Shown: positions 38,098 to 49,105, counted from the first letter of the stretch. The stretch: 64,000 nucleotides of DNA from Moraxellaceae bacterium (GCA_029237815.1 JAQZBP010000008.1:78957-142956); one strand, 5' to 3'. The notes: a model not told the origin generated them from the sequence alone. A program made the numbers and translations.

Positions 38098-38898
38098 TCA
38101 GGCCGGCCTGCTCAGCACCAGCTCCAGCACCGCCTTGCTGCCGTAGAAGCCGAGCAGCAGCAGCGCGAAGCCCCAGAGCGTGAAGCGGATGGCGGTGGCG
38201 CCGCGCCAGCCGAGGAAGTGGCGTCCGCCGAGCAGCACCGCGAACACGGCCCAGGCCGCGATGGTGAAGGCCGCCTTGTGCGCCACATGCTGGCCAAAGA
38301 AGTTTTCCAGTGTCAGGAAGCCCGTGAGGATGGCCACGGTGAGCAGCACGAAGCCGATGGCGATGAGGTCGAACAGCAGCCGTTCCATGGTCACGAGCGG
38401 TGGCAGCGTACGCAGCAGGCCGCGCTTGTGCTGGCGCAGATGCCGGTCCTGTATGGCCAGCAGCACCGCGTGCGCCGCGGCGATCGTCAGGACGCTGTAG
38501 GCAAGGAGCGACAGCATGATGTGGGTTTGCGCGCCGGGCGACAGTCCGCGCAGCGGCAGGTAGGGATCCGGCGCGAACAGCGAGAGCAGGATGCCGAGGG
38601 CGGCGAGGGGGAATGCGCCGAGGGTCAGAGTCACCACCGGCTGATAGAGCGTCATGGCGATGGAGAGCGTGGCGATGAGCCAGCCCACCAGGGAAATCAC
38701 ATTGAACAGGCTGAGGTCGAGTCCGGCGGGTTGATAAAGGGCGGCGTGCACGCTGAGGAGGTGCAGGGGCAGGGCGAGCGCGCCGATGCCGAGGATACGG
38801 GCCGTTTGCGGCGCCTCGCCGCGCGCGAGCTGGCGTCCGAGCAGGACGCTGGCGATCAGGTAAAGCGCGGCGGCCGCCAGGCCGGCCAGGGTAGGCAT
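38098..38898 (-). CDS. YpjD/CcsA-like membrane protein
   Basis: A 266-residue polytopic protein of the CcsA/ResC-like cytochrome assembly superfamily (YpjD group) with about eight hydrophobic segments (for example LHLLSVHAALYQ, LSLLAYSVLTIAAAHAVLL, GQHVAHKAAFTIAAWAVF). The conserved histidines in the loops are typical. YpjD function is not established. The start at 38898 puts a hydrophobic helix at the N terminus. It forms the usual neighbour pair with the CorC-like gene. Confidence 0.85.
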   Translation of the reverse strand: MPTLAGLAAAALYLIASVLLGRQLARGEAPQTARILGIGALALPLHLLSVHAALYQPAGLDLSLFNVISLVGWLIATLSIAMTLYQPVVTLTLGAFPLAALGILLSLFAPDPYLPLRGLSPGAQTHIMLSLLAYSVLTIAAAHAVLLAIQDRHLRQHKRGLLRTLPPLVTMERLLFDLIAIGFVLLTVAILTGFLTLENFFGQHVAHKAAFTIAAWAVFAVLLGGRHFLGWRGATAIRFTLWGFALLLLGFYGSKAVLELVLSRPA

Positions 38899-39055
38899 GA
38901 TCCAGTGCTTCCTTGTGGTCGGGGATGCCGGTGCAGTGCGCGCAGAAGGCGCGGCGCCGGTAAAAACGAGGCCGCAGTGTGGCACAGCGATTTGGGGTTT
39001 TGAAGCACGCCCGGTGTGCCGACGCGGCCCGTTACGCTGCGATCGGCGGCTTGGA

Positions 39056-41164
39056 TTACCAGCGCGAGGTGACCTCCAGCGTCACGCTACGGCCGGCCTG
39101 CGGCAGATCACCCGGCAGGCTGGCCGAGGTCTGGCCGGGGCCGGGACCGCGGCTGGCTTCGCGCACGTCGGCATCGAACAGGTTGCGGGCGACCAGCGAC
39201 AGGTCGAGCCGGCGGCGCAGCATGTGGCGCAAGGCGACGTCGGCCGTGAGGTAGCCATCGAGGGCGCTGCGGGGATCGGTGGCCTGGCGTTCGCGCATGC
39301 CGGTCCAGTTGAGCTGGGAGTTGAACTGCCAGCGCGGCAGCAAAGCCCAGGTCGCCCGCACATGGGCCTCGTCCCTGGGCGCCAGGCCGAGGGAGCCGCC
39401 GCCCTGGTCGCGAGTGCGCTGGAGGCTGTAGTTGGCGAGCAGCTGCAATTGTTCGCCGATCTGCCGGCGCAGCTCCGTCTCGAGACCGGTGCCACGGATG
39501 CGCGCAGCGTTGCGCGCGGTGAAGGTCATCTGGCCCGGGTCGCTCACGAAGTCGATGAAGTCCTGGATCTGCAAGGCATAGACGTTGAGGTCCCAGCTCA
39601 GCCGGTCGTCCGGCTTCCAGTTGAATGCCAGTTCGACGCTGCGCAGCTTTTCCGGCTTCAGGCCGGGGTTGCCGAGCGCGACCGGGTTGCTGGTGCCGTA
39701 GAGCTCGAAGAACGCCGGTGGCCGGAAGGCCTCGCCGTAAATCAGCTTGCTGGTGAGCGTCGGGCTCGTGGCCCAGACCAGCGCGAGACGCGGATTGGCC
39801 GTGCCCCCCACGTCCGAGTAGTGGTCGTAGCGCAGCCCGGCGGTGAGCTCCCAGTCGCGCGCCAGGGACCACTCGTCCTGCGCAAACAGGTAATGACTGG
39901 TGCGCTGGTTTTCGGGCTGGAACACGGCGGCGGTGTCGCTGACGTCGACGGGTGCCGGTCGCGGCGCGCCGTTCAGGTAGTTGTTGAGGTCCGTGGTCTT
40001 GAACAGGTCGCCCCAATAGAAACCGGCGCCGAACCGCAGGCGGTGGTCGGCGAGTCCGGTGAACAGCGCATCGATGTCGGCGCGGGCGCTTTCCTCGGAG
40101 AGGTTGGGACGCCCCAGCAGGCCATCCGGGAAGCTGCCGTAGAAGGACCCCGGGGGATAGAGCAGCAGGCCGTTATTGCGGAAGTCGCCGTAGAGGTAAC
40201 TGACGCGTATGCCCGCTTCCCAGTCCGGGGTGATGTCGTCGCGGCGCCAGCCGAGGTCGATGTTGCCACGGTGGTGTTCGAAGCGGCTCTCCGGGTCGAG
40301 GGCGTCATTGATGCCATGGCCGGTGCCGGTGTCCCAGGCGTGCATCCACCCCATGCGCAGCTGGAAGTCGCCGAGCACGAGGTCATTGCGCAGGTCGTAG
40401 CCGCGGGCGCTGGTCGGCACCGTGCCCGGTGCCAGCGAGGCGGGGGCGGTCAGGCCGGCATCGTCGTAGATGGACTGGGCATCGCGCGTGATGACGGCGG
40501 AGCTGTCGCCATCGGTTTCCAGCCAGGCGGCAGAGAAAAGGCCGCGTATGCGGCCGACCGTGCCGGCCTGCATGAAGTGGGCGCGCGTCGTGTCGAAACT
40601 GCCGGTGCTGGCGCTGAGCTGGCCGCCCCTGGCGTCGACCGGAGAGCGGGTGATCAGGTTGATCACGCCGGCGAAGGCGTCGGCCCCGTACAGCGCCGAG
40701 CCCGGGCCGCGGATGACCTCGATGCGGTCGAGCAGCCGGACCGGCAGGCTGTAGATGCCGGGCAGGCGTTCACCGCGGTCGCCTACGAACAGGCTGGTCT
40801 GGGGAATGCCGTTCAGCAGAACCAGCGTGTGCGGGTTGTAGGTCGAGGTGATGCCACGCAGGAAATAGCGTGGCGCGTACTGGAAGCTGCCATTGGAGAC
40901 GTGCAAACCGGGTACGGCCTCCAGCGCTTCGCCGATGTCCTGAACACCCATGGCCTCGAGCTCGCGGGCCGTGATGACGCTGGTGGCGGCAGGGGATTCG
41001 GCAAGGCGCTTGGGGCTGCCGGTGGCGATGCTGACCTCGAGCTGCGCCAGTTCTTCGAAGGGGAGGGCGAGCAGGTCGGCGGCTGCTGCGGGTGCGGTAA
41101 GGACGCATGTGCAAAAGGGAATGGCCAGCAGGCGCGAGAGTCTTCCGTGGACGCTCTTTCTCAT
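39056..41164 (-). CDS. TonB-dependent outer-membrane receptor
   Basis: A 702-residue receptor: signal peptide (cleavage near AAAA, about 29), plug domain about 50-165 ([60 protein letters not shown]), then a 22-strand barrel ending in the aromatic tail (TSRW). It would take up a siderophore, vitamin or other scarce solute with TonB energy. No substrate is evident and no ExbB/TonB genes are near. It is the third gene of an operon and overlaps the kinase stop by 4 bases. Confidence 0.9.
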   Translation of the reverse strand: MRKSVHGRLSRLLAIPFCTCVLTAPAAAADLLALPFEELAQLEVSIATGSPKRLAESPAATSVITARELEAMGVQDIGEALEAVPGLHVSNGSFQYAPRYFLRGITSTYNPHTLVLLNGIPQTSLFVGDRGERLPGIYSLPVRLLDRIEVIRGPGSALYGADAFAGVINLITRSPVDARGGQLSASTGSFDTTRAHFMQAGTVGRIRGLFSAAWLETDGDSSAVITRDAQSIYDDAGLTAPASLAPGTVPTSARGYDLRNDLVLGDFQLRMGWMHAWDTGTGHGINDALDPESRFEHHRGNIDLGWRRDDITPDWEAGIRVSYLYGDFRNNGLLLYPPGSFYGSFPDGLLGRPNLSEESARADIDALFTGLADHRLRFGAGFYWGDLFKTTDLNNYLNGAPRPAPVDVSDTAAVFQPENQRTSHYLFAQDEWSLARDWELTAGLRYDHYSDVGGTANPRLALVWATSPTLTSKLIYGEAFRPPAFFELYGTSNPVALGNPGLKPEKLRSVELAFNWKPDDRLSWDLNVYALQIQDFIDFVSDPGQMTFTARNAARIRGTGLETELRRQIGEQLQLLANYSLQRTRDQGGGSLGLAPRDEAHVRATWALLPRWQFNSQLNWTGMRERQATDPRSALDGYLTADVALRHMLRRRLDLSLVARNLFDADVREASRGPGPGQTSASLPGDLPQAGRSVTLEVTSRW

Positions 41165-43506
41165 GACAAGTTCCGTTTGCCGGGATTGTTGCCAGGCGGG
41201 CGCGGACGCCAGCGCTGCAATACGTCTATGAGGTTGGCCCGCTTGAAGGGCTTGGGCAAGAAGTCGCTCATGCCGCTCGCCAGACAGGCTGCGCGTTCGT
41301 CGCGAAGGATGCCGGCGGTGACGGCAATGATGGGAGTCGGCTGTTTCGCCACCTCGTGCTCAAGCTGGCGTATGACGCGGGTAGCCTCGAAGCCGTCCAT
41401 TTCCGGCATCTGGCAATCCATCAGGATCAGGTCGAAGGTGCTCTTCCTGAATGCCGCCACGGCATCTTCACCATTGCTGACCACGGTCACCACGCAGCCC
41501 AGGCGCGAGAGCATCGCGCGCGCCACCTCCTGGTTGGTGGGCGTGTCCTCGGCGAGCAGCACGCGCATGCCGTCGAGCGGCTCCGCGGCGCGGCGTCCGC
41601 TGCCCAGAGGTTGCTGTGCCAATGCTTCGCAGAGCGTTTCGCGCAACTCGTGCAACTGCACGGGCGTGGCGAGGGCACGAGCGTAGCCGAGGGCGTGGGC
41701 GGCCTCCTGGTCGGGCTGCTGTGGCGTGAGCAGGATCAGGCGTAGTCCGGCCAGGCGCGGATCGTTGCGGATGGTGCGGCGCAGTGCAGCCGTGTCGATG
41801 CCGTTGCTGTCCGCGCTGCAGAGCAGGAAGGCATAGGCACTGCCGCGGCTGGCCGCGTCCAGCAGCAGGCGCAACGCAGCGTCGCTGCTGGCGCAGGTGT
41901 CGCAGTACAAGCCCAGGCGCTCGGCCTGTTGCCGCAGCGCGTCCAGCATGGTCTCGTTGTCGCCGGCGGCGAGCACGCGCAGGCCCTGCAGCGTGGCCAG
42001 CGCCGCGGGCGCCAGGGTTTCCTCGCTGGCGGTGCGCATGACCAGCGTGAAGCTGAAGCGAGTGCCCTCGCCGACAGTGGAACTGACCCGGATGCTGCCG
42101 CCCATCATTTCCACCAGCTGCTTCACGATGGCGAGGCCGAGGCCGGTACCGCCGAAGCGGCGCGCATGCGAACTGTCCGCCTGCACGAAGGGATGGAAGA
42201 GCTGGGCCAGCGATTCCTCCGTCATGCCGATGCCGGTGTCGAGTACATCGAAGGCGAGGCGAACGTCGCCGGCGGCGTCCTCGCTGCAGCCGAGGTTCAC
42301 CGTGACGCGCCCGCGCTCGGTGAACTTGATGGCGTTGCCCATGAGGTTCATCAGAATCTGGCGCAGGCGGTTCGGGTCGCCGCGCACCACGGACGGCACG
42401 TCGGGACCGACGTGGCAGGCAAGCTCGAGCCCTTTGTTGCGAGCACGCTCGGAGAGCAATTCCACCACGTCGCGAGTGACCCGGCCCGGATCGAAGTTGA
42501 TCGCCTCGAGCTCGAGCTTGCCGGCCTCGATCTTCGAGAAATCCAGGATGTCGTTGATGATGGCCAGCAGCGATTCGCCGGAGTTGTGGACAGCCTCGGC
42601 GTAATGGCGCTGGTCGGGGTTCAACGGACTGTCGAGGAGTAGCTCGGTCATGCCGAGCACGCCGTTCATGGGGGTGCGGATCTCGTGGCTCATCATGGCC
42701 AGGAACAGGGATTTGGCCTGGTTCGCCGCTTCCGCGGAATCCTTGGCATGGCGCAGCTGCAGCGTGCGCTCCGCCACTAGCTGCTCGAGGCCCTCGCGAT
42801 GCGTTTTCAATTCGGCATCGCGGCCTTCGATCTGCGCCAGCATCTCGTTGAAGCGGCGGATCAGCAGGCCGATCTCGTCGTCCCCGGCACCGGGCGCGCG
42901 CAGGCCGTAGTTGCGCTCCGCCGAGACGCGTTCTGCCGTCGTCGCCAGGTTCTGGATGGGCGCGGTGAGCTGGTGCAGCAGGCGCTGGCCGAGCAGCGTG
43001 GCCAGCATCAGTGCGGCGACGGCCAGCAGCGCCATGATCAGCAGATACGCGGCGAGGGTCTTCCAGTGCGGCGTGGTGTCGGCGTCGATATGCAGGTAGC
43101 CCAGCCTTTCACCCTCGAGCACGATGGGGGTGTACATGTGCACCATTGGCGAAAGGAAGCCCGAAATTTCTCCCTTTCCGCAGTGGGCCTCGGGATGCTG
43201 GCGGAAGGTGACGCTGGCGAACATCGCGCCGCGCGGGTCGATGATGCAGGCGTAGATGATGGTGCTGTCGGCGCGCAGGGATTGCAGGGTGACGGCGGCT
43301 TCGGCGCTGTCGCCGAAGGCGAGGGCGGCCTGGGTGTTGAAGGCGGTGGCCTGGGTCAGCGTCGAGAGTCGCGACTGCACGTCGTGCTGCATCTTCACCG
43401 CTGCATTGATGGCAAAGGCGAACCAGGAAATCGCGATGGCGAGTCCTGCGCTCAGCAGCAATATGCCGAGGAAACGGCGCTGTAGCGGCTTGCGGCGTGT
43501 GCTCAT
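41161..43506 (-). CDS. Hybrid histidine kinase with CHASE8-type sensor
   Basis: A 781-residue membrane kinase: TM1 about 12-33, a periplasmic CHASE8-like domain about 40-148 ([21 protein letters not shown]), TM2 about 150-175, HAMP, HisKA with phosphorylated H274 ([10 protein letters not shown]), HATPase ([25 protein letters not shown]), a degenerate receiver about 508-620 without a clear acceptor Asp, and a complete receiver with D697 (LILMDCQMP). No separate Hpt or output protein is next to it, so its partner is elsewhere. It is the middle gene of the YfiR-kinase-TonB operon. Confidence 0.92.
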   Translation of the reverse strand: MSTRRKPLQRRFLGILLLSAGLAIAISWFAFAINAAVKMQHDVQSRLSTLTQATAFNTQAALAFGDSAEAAVTLQSLRADSTIIYACIIDPRGAMFASVTFRQHPEAHCGKGEISGFLSPMVHMYTPIVLEGERLGYLHIDADTTPHWKTLAAYLLIMALLAVAALMLATLLGQRLLHQLTAPIQNLATTAERVSAERNYGLRAPGAGDDEIGLLIRRFNEMLAQIEGRDAELKTHREGLEQLVAERTLQLRHAKDSAEAANQAKSLFLAMMSHEIRTPMNGVLGMTELLLDSPLNPDQRHYAEAVHNSGESLLAIINDILDFSKIEAGKLELEAINFDPGRVTRDVVELLSERARNKGLELACHVGPDVPSVVRGDPNRLRQILMNLMGNAIKFTERGRVTVNLGCSEDAAGDVRLAFDVLDTGIGMTEESLAQLFHPFVQADSSHARRFGGTGLGLAIVKQLVEMMGGSIRVSSTVGEGTRFSFTLVMRTASEETLAPAALATLQGLRVLAAGDNETMLDALRQQAERLGLYCDTCASSDAALRLLLDAASRGSAYAFLLCSADSNGIDTAALRRTIRNDPRLAGLRLILLTPQQPDQEAAHALGYARALATPVQLHELRETLCEALAQQPLGSGRRAAEPLDGMRVLLAEDTPTNQEVARAMLSRLGCVVTVVSNGEDAVAAFRKSTFDLILMDCQMPEMDGFEATRVIRQLEHEVAKQPTPIIAVTAGILRDERAACLASGMSDFLPKPFKRANLIDVLQRWRPRPPGNNPGKRNLS

Positions 43507-44048
43507 GGCGTGCCTCCGCGAACGCCGTGGGCGAGCTGCAGCATGCGTGCGCTCATCTTGAGTCCCGCCGACTGCGCGGCGCCCAGATTGACCGAGAACT
43601 GCACCCGGCTGGCGGCGACGAACAGCCCGATCATGCCCCCTTGCTGGGTGAAGTCACGGCTGTCGCTGATGGTCAGTACGGGACTGCGGGCCGGGGCCTG
43701 CAGGAGCTGCGCGCGAATGCTGTCGCTGGTGTCGCCGACGACCAGGATGTGGCATCCCGGAACGCTGTCGACGCTGTCGACACTGCGCACGCGGATGGGG
43801 CGGCCCTGCGCCTCGCGGCCGTTGAGCAGGTTCAGCCGGCCCTCCATGGGCTGTCCCCACAGGCAGAGGTGCAGGGGGCTGTGATCGTCCTGGAAGGCAC
43901 TGCGCGGCCATTCCACGAACTTGGCGAAGTTGTAGATGAATGCGGTCTTGATGTCGGCGGCGCTGTTGTCGGCCTGGGCCATGGCAGCGGCGCCCAGTCC
44001 CCACAGGAGAACCAGTCCCTTCACCGCCTGAGCCAGGCTTCGCCTCAT
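43503..44048 (-). CDS. YfiR-family (DUF4154) periplasmic protein
   Basis: A 181-residue secreted protein with a signal peptide ending in AMAQA. The body carries the YfiR/DUF4154 pattern ([18 protein letters not shown] start as [15 protein letters not shown], then [15 protein letters not shown] and [17 protein letters not shown]). In Pseudomonas, YfiR holds the diguanylate cyclase YfiN in check from the periplasm. Here its partner is more likely the adjacent kinase, since the ATG of that kinase overlaps its stop by 4 bases. The start at 44048 gives the signal peptide. Confidence 0.88.
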   Translation of the reverse strand: MRRSLAQAVKGLVLLWGLGAAAMAQADNSAADIKTAFIYNFAKFVEWPRSAFQDDHSPLHLCLWGQPMEGRLNLLNGREAQGRPIRVRSVDSVDSVPGCHILVVGDTSDSIRAQLLQAPARSPVLTISDSRDFTQQGGMIGLFVAASRVQFSVNLGAAQSAGLKMSARMLQLAHGVRGGTP

Positions 44049-44233
44049 AGAAAATCCCTGTTGATTCCCGCCTTCGGCAGGTGCAAAGCAGCCGGACTGC
44101 GTGACCTCCACCCTTGCATGGATAGCATGGGCAGGCGGAAAAGCAGGGCATTACCTGACGGGAAGCGTGCGCAATGGGTAAATGGTAATCGCTTCGCGGT
44201 CCCATTGCAGTGCCCCGCTTCCCGGGAAATTCA

Positions 44234-44261
44234 TGGACAGGGGGGGCGGGCTTCCTATAAT
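44234..44261 (+). promoter_or_regulatory. Sigma-70 promoter of ffh
   Basis: TGGACA (44234-44239) and a perfect TATAAT (44256-44261) are separated by 16 bases. The predicted start near 44268 gives a leader of about 28 bases before ffh. This is one of the better sigma-70 matches in the window. Confidence 0.7.
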
Positions 44262-44295
44262 CGGCCGCCTGTCTTTCGTTTCCCGCGGAAATGCC

Positions 44296-45768
44296 ATGTT
44301 CGACAACCTTAGCGATCGCCTCAGCCACAGCCTGCGCAGCGTCACCGGCACGGGCCGCCTGACCGAGGACAACATCAAGGACACCCTGCGCGAAGTCCGC
44401 ATGGCCCTGCTGGAGGCCGATGTCGCCCTGCCCGTGGTCAAGGACTTCATCGAGCGCATCCGTGAGCAGGCCCTGGGCCAGGAGGTCATGAAGGCCCTGT
44501 CGCCCGGCCAGGCCTTCGTCAAGATCGTCCACGACGAGCTCGTGCGAACCATGGGCGAGGCCAACGAGTCGCTGAATCTCCATGCCGCGCCGCCCGCCGT
44601 CATCCTCATGGCCGGTCTGCAGGGCGCCGGCAAGACCACGACGGTCGGCAAGCTCGCCCGCTTCCTGAAGGAGCGCGAGAAGAAGAAGGTGCTGGTGGCC
44701 TCCGCCGACGTCTACCGGCCCGCCGCCATCAAGCAGCTCGAGACTGTGGCCCGTGATGTCGGCGCGCTCTTCTTCCCGTCCACGCCCGACCAGAACCCGG
44801 TGGATATCGCCCGGGGCGCCATCGCCGACGCCAAGCTCAAGTTCGCCGATGTGGTCATCATCGACACCGCTGGCCGCCTCGCCATCGATGAAGACATGAT
44901 GGCCGAGATCAAGCGCCTGCACGCGGCCATCAACCCGGTCGAAACACTGTTCGTGGTGGACGCCATGATCGGCCAGGATGCCGCCAACACCGCCCGTGCC
45001 TTCAACGAGGCGCTGCCGCTGACCGGCGTCATCCTCACCAAGGCTGACGGCGATTCCCGCGGCGGCGCCGCGCTGTCGGTACGCGCCATCACCGGCAAGC
45101 CCATCAAGTTCCTCGGCATCGGCGAGAAATCCGAGGCGCTGGAGCCCTTCCATCCGGAGCGTATCGCCTCGCGCATCCTCGGCATGGGCGACGTGCTGTC
45201 GCTGGTGGAGGAGGTCGAACGCAAGCTGGACAAGGAAAAGGCCGAGAAGCTCGCCAAGAAGCTCAAGAAGGGCAAGGGCTTCGACCTGCAGGACATGCTC
45301 GACCAGTTCCAGCAGATGCGAAACCTCGGCGGCATGGGCGGGCTGATCGACAAGCTGCCCGGCATGAATGCCGCCGCGGTGCAGCAGGCCATGGCCGGTG
45401 GCGCGCCGGAAAAGATGATGAAGCAGATGGAGGCCGTCATCCTGTCCATGACGCCCGCCGAACGCCGCAAGCCCGACCTCATCAACGGCTCGCGCAAGCG
45501 TCGCATCGCCGCCGGCTCCGGCACCCAGATCCAGGACGTCAACCGCGTGCTCAAGCAGCACGGGCAGATGGAAAAGATGATGAAGAAGCTGGCCTCGCCG
45601 GGCGGCATGATGAAGATGATGCGCGGCATGCAAGGGCTCATGGGTGACGGCGGTGGCGGACTTCCGCCCGGCATGGGAGGACCTGGCGGCATGCCCGGGG
45701 GCGGTCCGGCTGGCGGGCTGCCCGGGCCTGGCGGCCTGAAGTTGCCGGGCGGCTTCAAGAAGAAGTGA
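44296..45768 (+). CDS. ffh: Signal recognition particle GTPase Ffh
   Basis: A 490-residue SRP54: N domain, G domain with G1 GLQGAGKTTT, G2/G3 DTAGR and G4 TKAD, and a methionine-rich M domain with the RNA-binding GSRKRRIAAGSG. It binds 4.5S RNA and signal sequences during co-translational targeting. The C-terminal Gly/Met/Pro-rich tail (GGGGLPPGMGG) is longer than usual. It starts at ATG 44296, as expected for the family. A bidirectional terminator follows. Confidence 0.97.
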   Translation: MFDNLSDRLSHSLRSVTGTGRLTEDNIKDTLREVRMALLEADVALPVVKDFIERIREQALGQEVMKALSPGQAFVKIVHDELVRTMGEANESLNLHAAPPAVILMAGLQGAGKTTTVGKLARFLKEREKKKVLVASADVYRPAAIKQLETVARDVGALFFPSTPDQNPVDIARGAIADAKLKFADVVIIDTAGRLAIDEDMMAEIKRLHAAINPVETLFVVDAMIGQDAANTARAFNEALPLTGVILTKADGDSRGGAALSVRAITGKPIKFLGIGEKSEALEPFHPERIASRILGMGDVLSLVEEVERKLDKEKAEKLAKKLKKGKGFDLQDMLDQFQQMRNLGGMGGLIDKLPGMNAAAVQQAMAGGAPEKMMKQMEAVILSMTPAERRKPDLINGSRKRRIAAGSGTQIQDVNRVLKQHGQMEKMMKKLASPGGMMKMMRGMQGLMGDGGGGLPPGMGGPGGMPGGGPAGGLPGPGGLKLPGGFKKK

Positions 45769-45787
45769 ATCCGGTTGCCCATGGAAT

Positions 45788-45815
45788 GAAAAAGCCCGCA
45801 TTCGCGGGCTTTTTC
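45788..45815. terminator. Bidirectional terminator between ffh and DMT gene
   Basis: GAAAAAGCCCGC and GCGGGCTTTTTC are perfectly complementary over 12 bases with loop ATTC, giving A and T tracts on the two sides. It ends ffh on + and may also end the DMT transporter gene on -, whose stop is at 46010. Confidence 0.88.
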
Positions 45816-46009
45816 TTGGTCGGCACCGAGGGTTGTGACAGTTGGTGATGGTTCGGAGTGTCCGCCCCCCTCATTTCATCGTGCGCGAGGTCGTGAAGGG
45901 CCTTGGGATTCGCTGCGAGAATCTTGTTGATGGACCAGCAGCCGGCCCATCTGAATGCAGTGTGCCCCCCTGCACTGTCGCTGTTTGCCAAGCCAGAAGC
46001 AGTTCGCTT

Positions 46010-46855
46010 TCACTCTCGCCGAAGACTCACCAGCGAGGCGATCAGGATGAGGGCGACTCCCGCCACTGCGTAAATATCGGGCGTTTCTCCCCACAAGAGC
46101 CAGGCATAGAGGCCGGCCACGACGATGGCGAGATAGGTCACGGGGCCGATCCGGTTTGCCGGCGCCAGTGCATAGGCCCGGGTCAGGCAGAGCTGGCTCA
46201 GGGTGGCCAAGGTGCCGACAGCTGCCAGCAGGCCGAATTCATGCAGAGTGATGGCACGTCCCGCCCATACCAGGGGTACTGTCGACACCAGCGTAGACAG
46301 CAGGGCGAAGTAGAAAACCACGCGTGTAGCGGGCTCCGTGGCACCTAAGGCCCGAACGGTTACGAAGGCTGTGGCGGCCAGGACGCTGGACCCTATGCCG
46401 ATCAGGGCAAAGCGATTGAACAGCTCCCCTTCCGGCTTGCATACCAGCAATACTCCAGCGAATCCGATCAGTGCGGCCAGCCAGGCTCGGAGCGTCATTG
46501 GCTCTTTCAGAAAAAGCCAGGCGACCAATGGAATGAAGATAGGTGAGGAGTAGGTGAACACCATTGCGCTAGACAATGGAAGATGGGCGATGGCATAGAA
46601 AAACCCATACATGGCGGTCAGGCCAGTCAGGGTGCGCCACAGGTGCCGTCCGAAAACGCTGGTGCGAAAGCCTCTATCGCGATGCAGCAGCATGATCGGA
46701 AGCAGCAGCAGGAGTCCCGTCAGGTTGCGGGCGAAGACCACGATCTCGTTGCCCACGGTGTGGGAGGCCAGGCGGATGAACACCCCCATGGTGGCGAACA
46801 GGACGGCGGATAGCGCCAGCAGGACGGCGCCGCGCAGGATGGGGGATTGCGGCAT
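46010..46855 (-). CDS. DMT-superfamily (EamA) transporter
   Basis: A 281-residue protein with about ten hydrophobic helices in two EamA repeats (for example [18 protein letters not shown] and [24 protein letters not shown]). It would export or import a small metabolite; the substrate is not predictable. The local composition looks a little less GC-rich than the flanking genes. It sits on the opposite strand in the normally adjacent ffh-rpsP interval. Confidence 0.85.
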   Translation of the reverse strand: MPQSPILRGAVLLALSAVLFATMGVFIRLASHTVGNEIVVFARNLTGLLLLLPIMLLHRDRGFRTSVFGRHLWRTLTGLTAMYGFFYAIAHLPLSSAMVFTYSSPIFIPLVAWLFLKEPMTLRAWLAALIGFAGVLLVCKPEGELFNRFALIGIGSSVLAATAFVTVRALGATEPATRVVFYFALLSTLVSTVPLVWAGRAITLHEFGLLAAVGTLATLSQLCLTRAYALAPANRIGPVTYLAIVVAGLYAWLLWGETPDIYAVAGVALILIASLVSLRRE

Positions 46856-47018
46856 TCAGGGGCTCCCGGAGGGGCCGGGAAGCATAGCGGAAGCGCAGTT
46901 TCATTGCCGAGCGAATTCACGTAGACTACGCGGCCTTTCGGGATGGCCTCGGGTAAGGGGCTGTCCGCAAAGCAGGTTCTTACAAGGCGATCTGCCTTTT
47001 TTTCAGGTGCATAGAAAC

Positions 47019-47264
47019 ATGGTGACCATTCGTTTAGCTCGTGGCGGCGCCAAGAAGCGTCCTTTCTACCAAGTCGTCGTGACGGACAGCCGCAATGCCC
47101 GTGACGGCCGCTTCATCGAGCGCGTGGGTTTCTTCAACCCCATCGCGACCGGTAAGGAAGAGCGCCTCCGCGTCAATGCCGAGCGCTACCAGTACTGGGT
47201 CGGCCAGGGCGCCCAGCCTTCCGAGCGCGTCGCCGCGCTGGTGAAGGAAGCTGGCAAGGCCTGA
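47019..47264 (+). CDS. rpsP: 30S ribosomal protein S16
   Basis: An 81-residue S16 ([19 protein letters not shown] at the N terminus), the normal family length. It binds 16S rRNA in the small subunit body. The start at 47019 is the family start. It is the first of the rpsP-rimM-trmD-rplS operon, which couples ribosomal proteins with ribosome and tRNA maturation factors. Confidence 0.97.
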   Translation: MVTIRLARGGAKKRPFYQVVVTDSRNARDGRFIERVGFFNPIATGKEERLRVNAERYQYWVGQGAQPSERVAALVKEAGKA

Positions 47265-47265
47265 G

Positions 47266-47829
47266 ATGGCTCCCGGTATGGCGGCATCCGCTGCCGCCTC
47301 CGCGGTTTCCGCGGATGACATGATCGCGGTGGGGCATGTATCGACGCCCCATGGCATCAAGGGCTGGGTCTGGGTGCATGCCCTGACCGATCCCGCCAGC
47401 AATATCTTCGGCTACCGCCCCTGGTACCTGAAAAGCCGTGAAGGCTTTCGCAAGGTCAAGGTGGTGGAGTGGCGCGAGCAGGGCAAGGGCGTCGTGGCCC
47501 TGCTCGACATCTCGACCGATCGCAACGTCGCCGAGTCGCTCCGCAACCAGGAAATCTGGGTGCCCAAGAGCGCGCTGCCCGAGCTCGAGGAGGGGGACTA
47601 TTACTGGTCCGACCTCGTCGACCTCGAGGTGCGCACCGAGGCCGGCCAGTTGCTGGGTATCGTGCACAGCCTGATGGAAACCGGCTCCAACGACGTGCTG
47701 GTGGTACAGGGCAATGCCGAGAGCCTCGACCGCAACGAGCGCCTGATTCCCTGGCTGCCCGGGCAGGTCGTGAAGAACGTGGACCTGGTCGGGCGGGTGA
47801 TCACCGTCGACTGGGATCCCGGTTTCTGA
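47266..47829 (+). CDS. rimM: Ribosome maturation factor RimM
   Basis: A 187-residue two-domain protein: an N-terminal RimM fold ([21 protein letters not shown]) and a C-terminal PRC barrel ([11 protein letters not shown] ... [14 protein letters not shown]). It assists assembly of the 30S head through S19. It starts 1 base after the rpsP stop. The first 18 or so residues are extra, and the in-frame ATG at 47278 is an alternative start. Confidence 0.95.
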   Translation: MAPGMAASAAASAVSADDMIAVGHVSTPHGIKGWVWVHALTDPASNIFGYRPWYLKSREGFRKVKVVEWREQGKGVVALLDISTDRNVAESLRNQEIWVPKSALPELEEGDYYWSDLVDLEVRTEAGQLLGIVHSLMETGSNDVLVVQGNAESLDRNERLIPWLPGQVVKNVDLVGRVITVDWDPGF

Positions 47830-47831
47830 GC

Positions 47832-48596
47832 ATGTGGGCAGGGGTCGTCAGCCTCTTTCCCGAGATGTTCCGGGCGATCACAGAGAGCGGCATCACCAGC
47901 CGCGCAGTGAAGAACGGATTGCTACAGGTGGCGTTCTGGAATCCGCGCGATTTCACTGAGGACGCCTATCGCCGCGTCGATGATCGTCCCTACGGGGGCG
48001 GCCCCGGTATGGTGATGCTCATCGATCCGCTGCGACGCGCCATTGCGGCTGCCCGCGTGGCGGCCCTTGAGCAGGGCCTCGAGCCTGAAGTGATTTACCT
48101 GTCGCCGCAGGGGAGGGTTCTTGACCAGCCCGGCGTGCGCGAGCTGGCGGCGAAGCGGGCGTTGATCCTGCTTTGCGGTCGCTATGAGGGCATTGATGAG
48201 CGACTGATCCGGCGCGAGGTAGATGCCGAATGGTCGGTTGGCGACTATGTGCTGTCGGGGGGCGAGCTGCCTGCGATGGTGCTCATGGACGCGGTGACGC
48301 GTCTGCTGCCGGGTGCGCTCGGCAGTGAAGCGTCGGCGGAGGAGGACTCCTTCACCGAGGGCCTGCTGGATTGCCCGCACTACACCCGCCCCGAGGTCTA
48401 CGAAGGCGAGGAAGTCCCGGCGGTCCTGCTCTCCGGTGACCATGCGGCTATCCGCCGCTGGCGGCGCCGGCAGAGCCTGCAACGGACACTGGAACGGCGG
48501 CCCGAACTGCTAGCGAAGGCCACGCTCGACAAGGAGCAGCAGAGGCTCCTGCAAGAAATCCGTCGCGACAGCGACGAGGGTGGGGCAGGCCATTAG
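47832..48596 (+). CDS. trmD: tRNA (guanine-37-N1)-methyltransferase TrmD
   Basis: A 254-residue SPOUT methyltransferase with the trefoil-knot motifs [25 protein letters not shown] and [13 protein letters not shown]. It methylates G37 of tRNAs that read CNN codons, preventing frameshifts. The start is 2 bases after rimM. It is present in the standard order and of normal length. Confidence 0.97.
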   Translation: MWAGVVSLFPEMFRAITESGITSRAVKNGLLQVAFWNPRDFTEDAYRRVDDRPYGGGPGMVMLIDPLRRAIAAARVAALEQGLEPEVIYLSPQGRVLDQPGVRELAAKRALILLCGRYEGIDERLIRREVDAEWSVGDYVLSGGELPAMVLMDAVTRLLPGALGSEASAEEDSFTEGLLDCPHYTRPEVYEGEEVPAVLLSGDHAAIRRWRRRQSLQRTLERRPELLAKATLDKEQQRLLQEIRRDSDEGGAGH

Positions 48597-48712
48597 GCCG
48601 CCTCATCTCCATGGGTCCGGCAACGGGCCTGATGTGTAACGGTTGGTATGCGCCGGGCATTTCCGCAAGGGAGTAGGCCCACAGCCTCTGCAACCATAAT
48701 TGAGGAAATGCC

Positions 48713-49084
48713 ATGAGCGGCAAGCATCCCCTGGTTCAATACGTCGAACAGTCCCAACTCAAGCAGAACGTTCCTTCTTTCGCCCCCGGTGACACCGTCA
48801 TCGTACAGGTGAAGGTCAAGGAAGGTGATCGTGAGCGTCTGCAGGCGTACGAAGGCGTGGTTATCGCCATCAAGAATCGCGGCCTTAACTCCGCGTTCAC
48901 GGTGCGCAAGATTTCCAACGGCGTGGGCGTGGAACGCGTGTTCCAGACCCACTCCCCGGTGGTGGCGGGCATCGAAGTGAAGCGTCGCGGTGATGTCCGC
49001 CGCGCCAAGCTGTACTACCTCCGTGATCGTTCGGGCAAGTCCGCGCGTATCAAGGAAAAGCTTACGCGTGCTCGTCCGGCCTGA
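48713..49084 (+). CDS. rplS: 50S ribosomal protein L19
   Basis: A 123-residue L19 ([43 protein letters not shown]). It lies at the subunit interface of the ribosome. It follows trmD after 116 bases and ends with a strong terminator. All family motifs are intact. Confidence 0.97.
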   Translation: MSGKHPLVQYVEQSQLKQNVPSFAPGDTVIVQVKVKEGDRERLQAYEGVVIAIKNRGLNSAFTVRKISNGVGVERVFQTHSPVVAGIEVKRRGDVRRAKLYYLRDRSGKSARIKEKLTRARPA

Positions 49085-49105
49085 CCCGGCGGCTTTCGCA
49101 AGCAG

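Noticed and set aside
37192..39003. Plus-strand frame of about 600 codons opposite the CorC-like and YpjD-like genes
   Set aside because: Antisense to conserved DUF21/CBS and CcsA-like proteins; composition is that of a shadow.
38897..41686. Long plus-strand open frame of about 930 codons opposite the TonB receptor
   Set aside because: The minus strand encodes a receptor with plug and barrel motifs; the plus frame has no recognisable domain and is a mirror frame.
45755..45991. Minus-strand frame of 78 codons downstream of the DMT gene
   Set aside because: It reads straight through the ffh terminator hairpin (KKKPANAGFF comes from it) and has no ribosome site or homology; probably non-coding.
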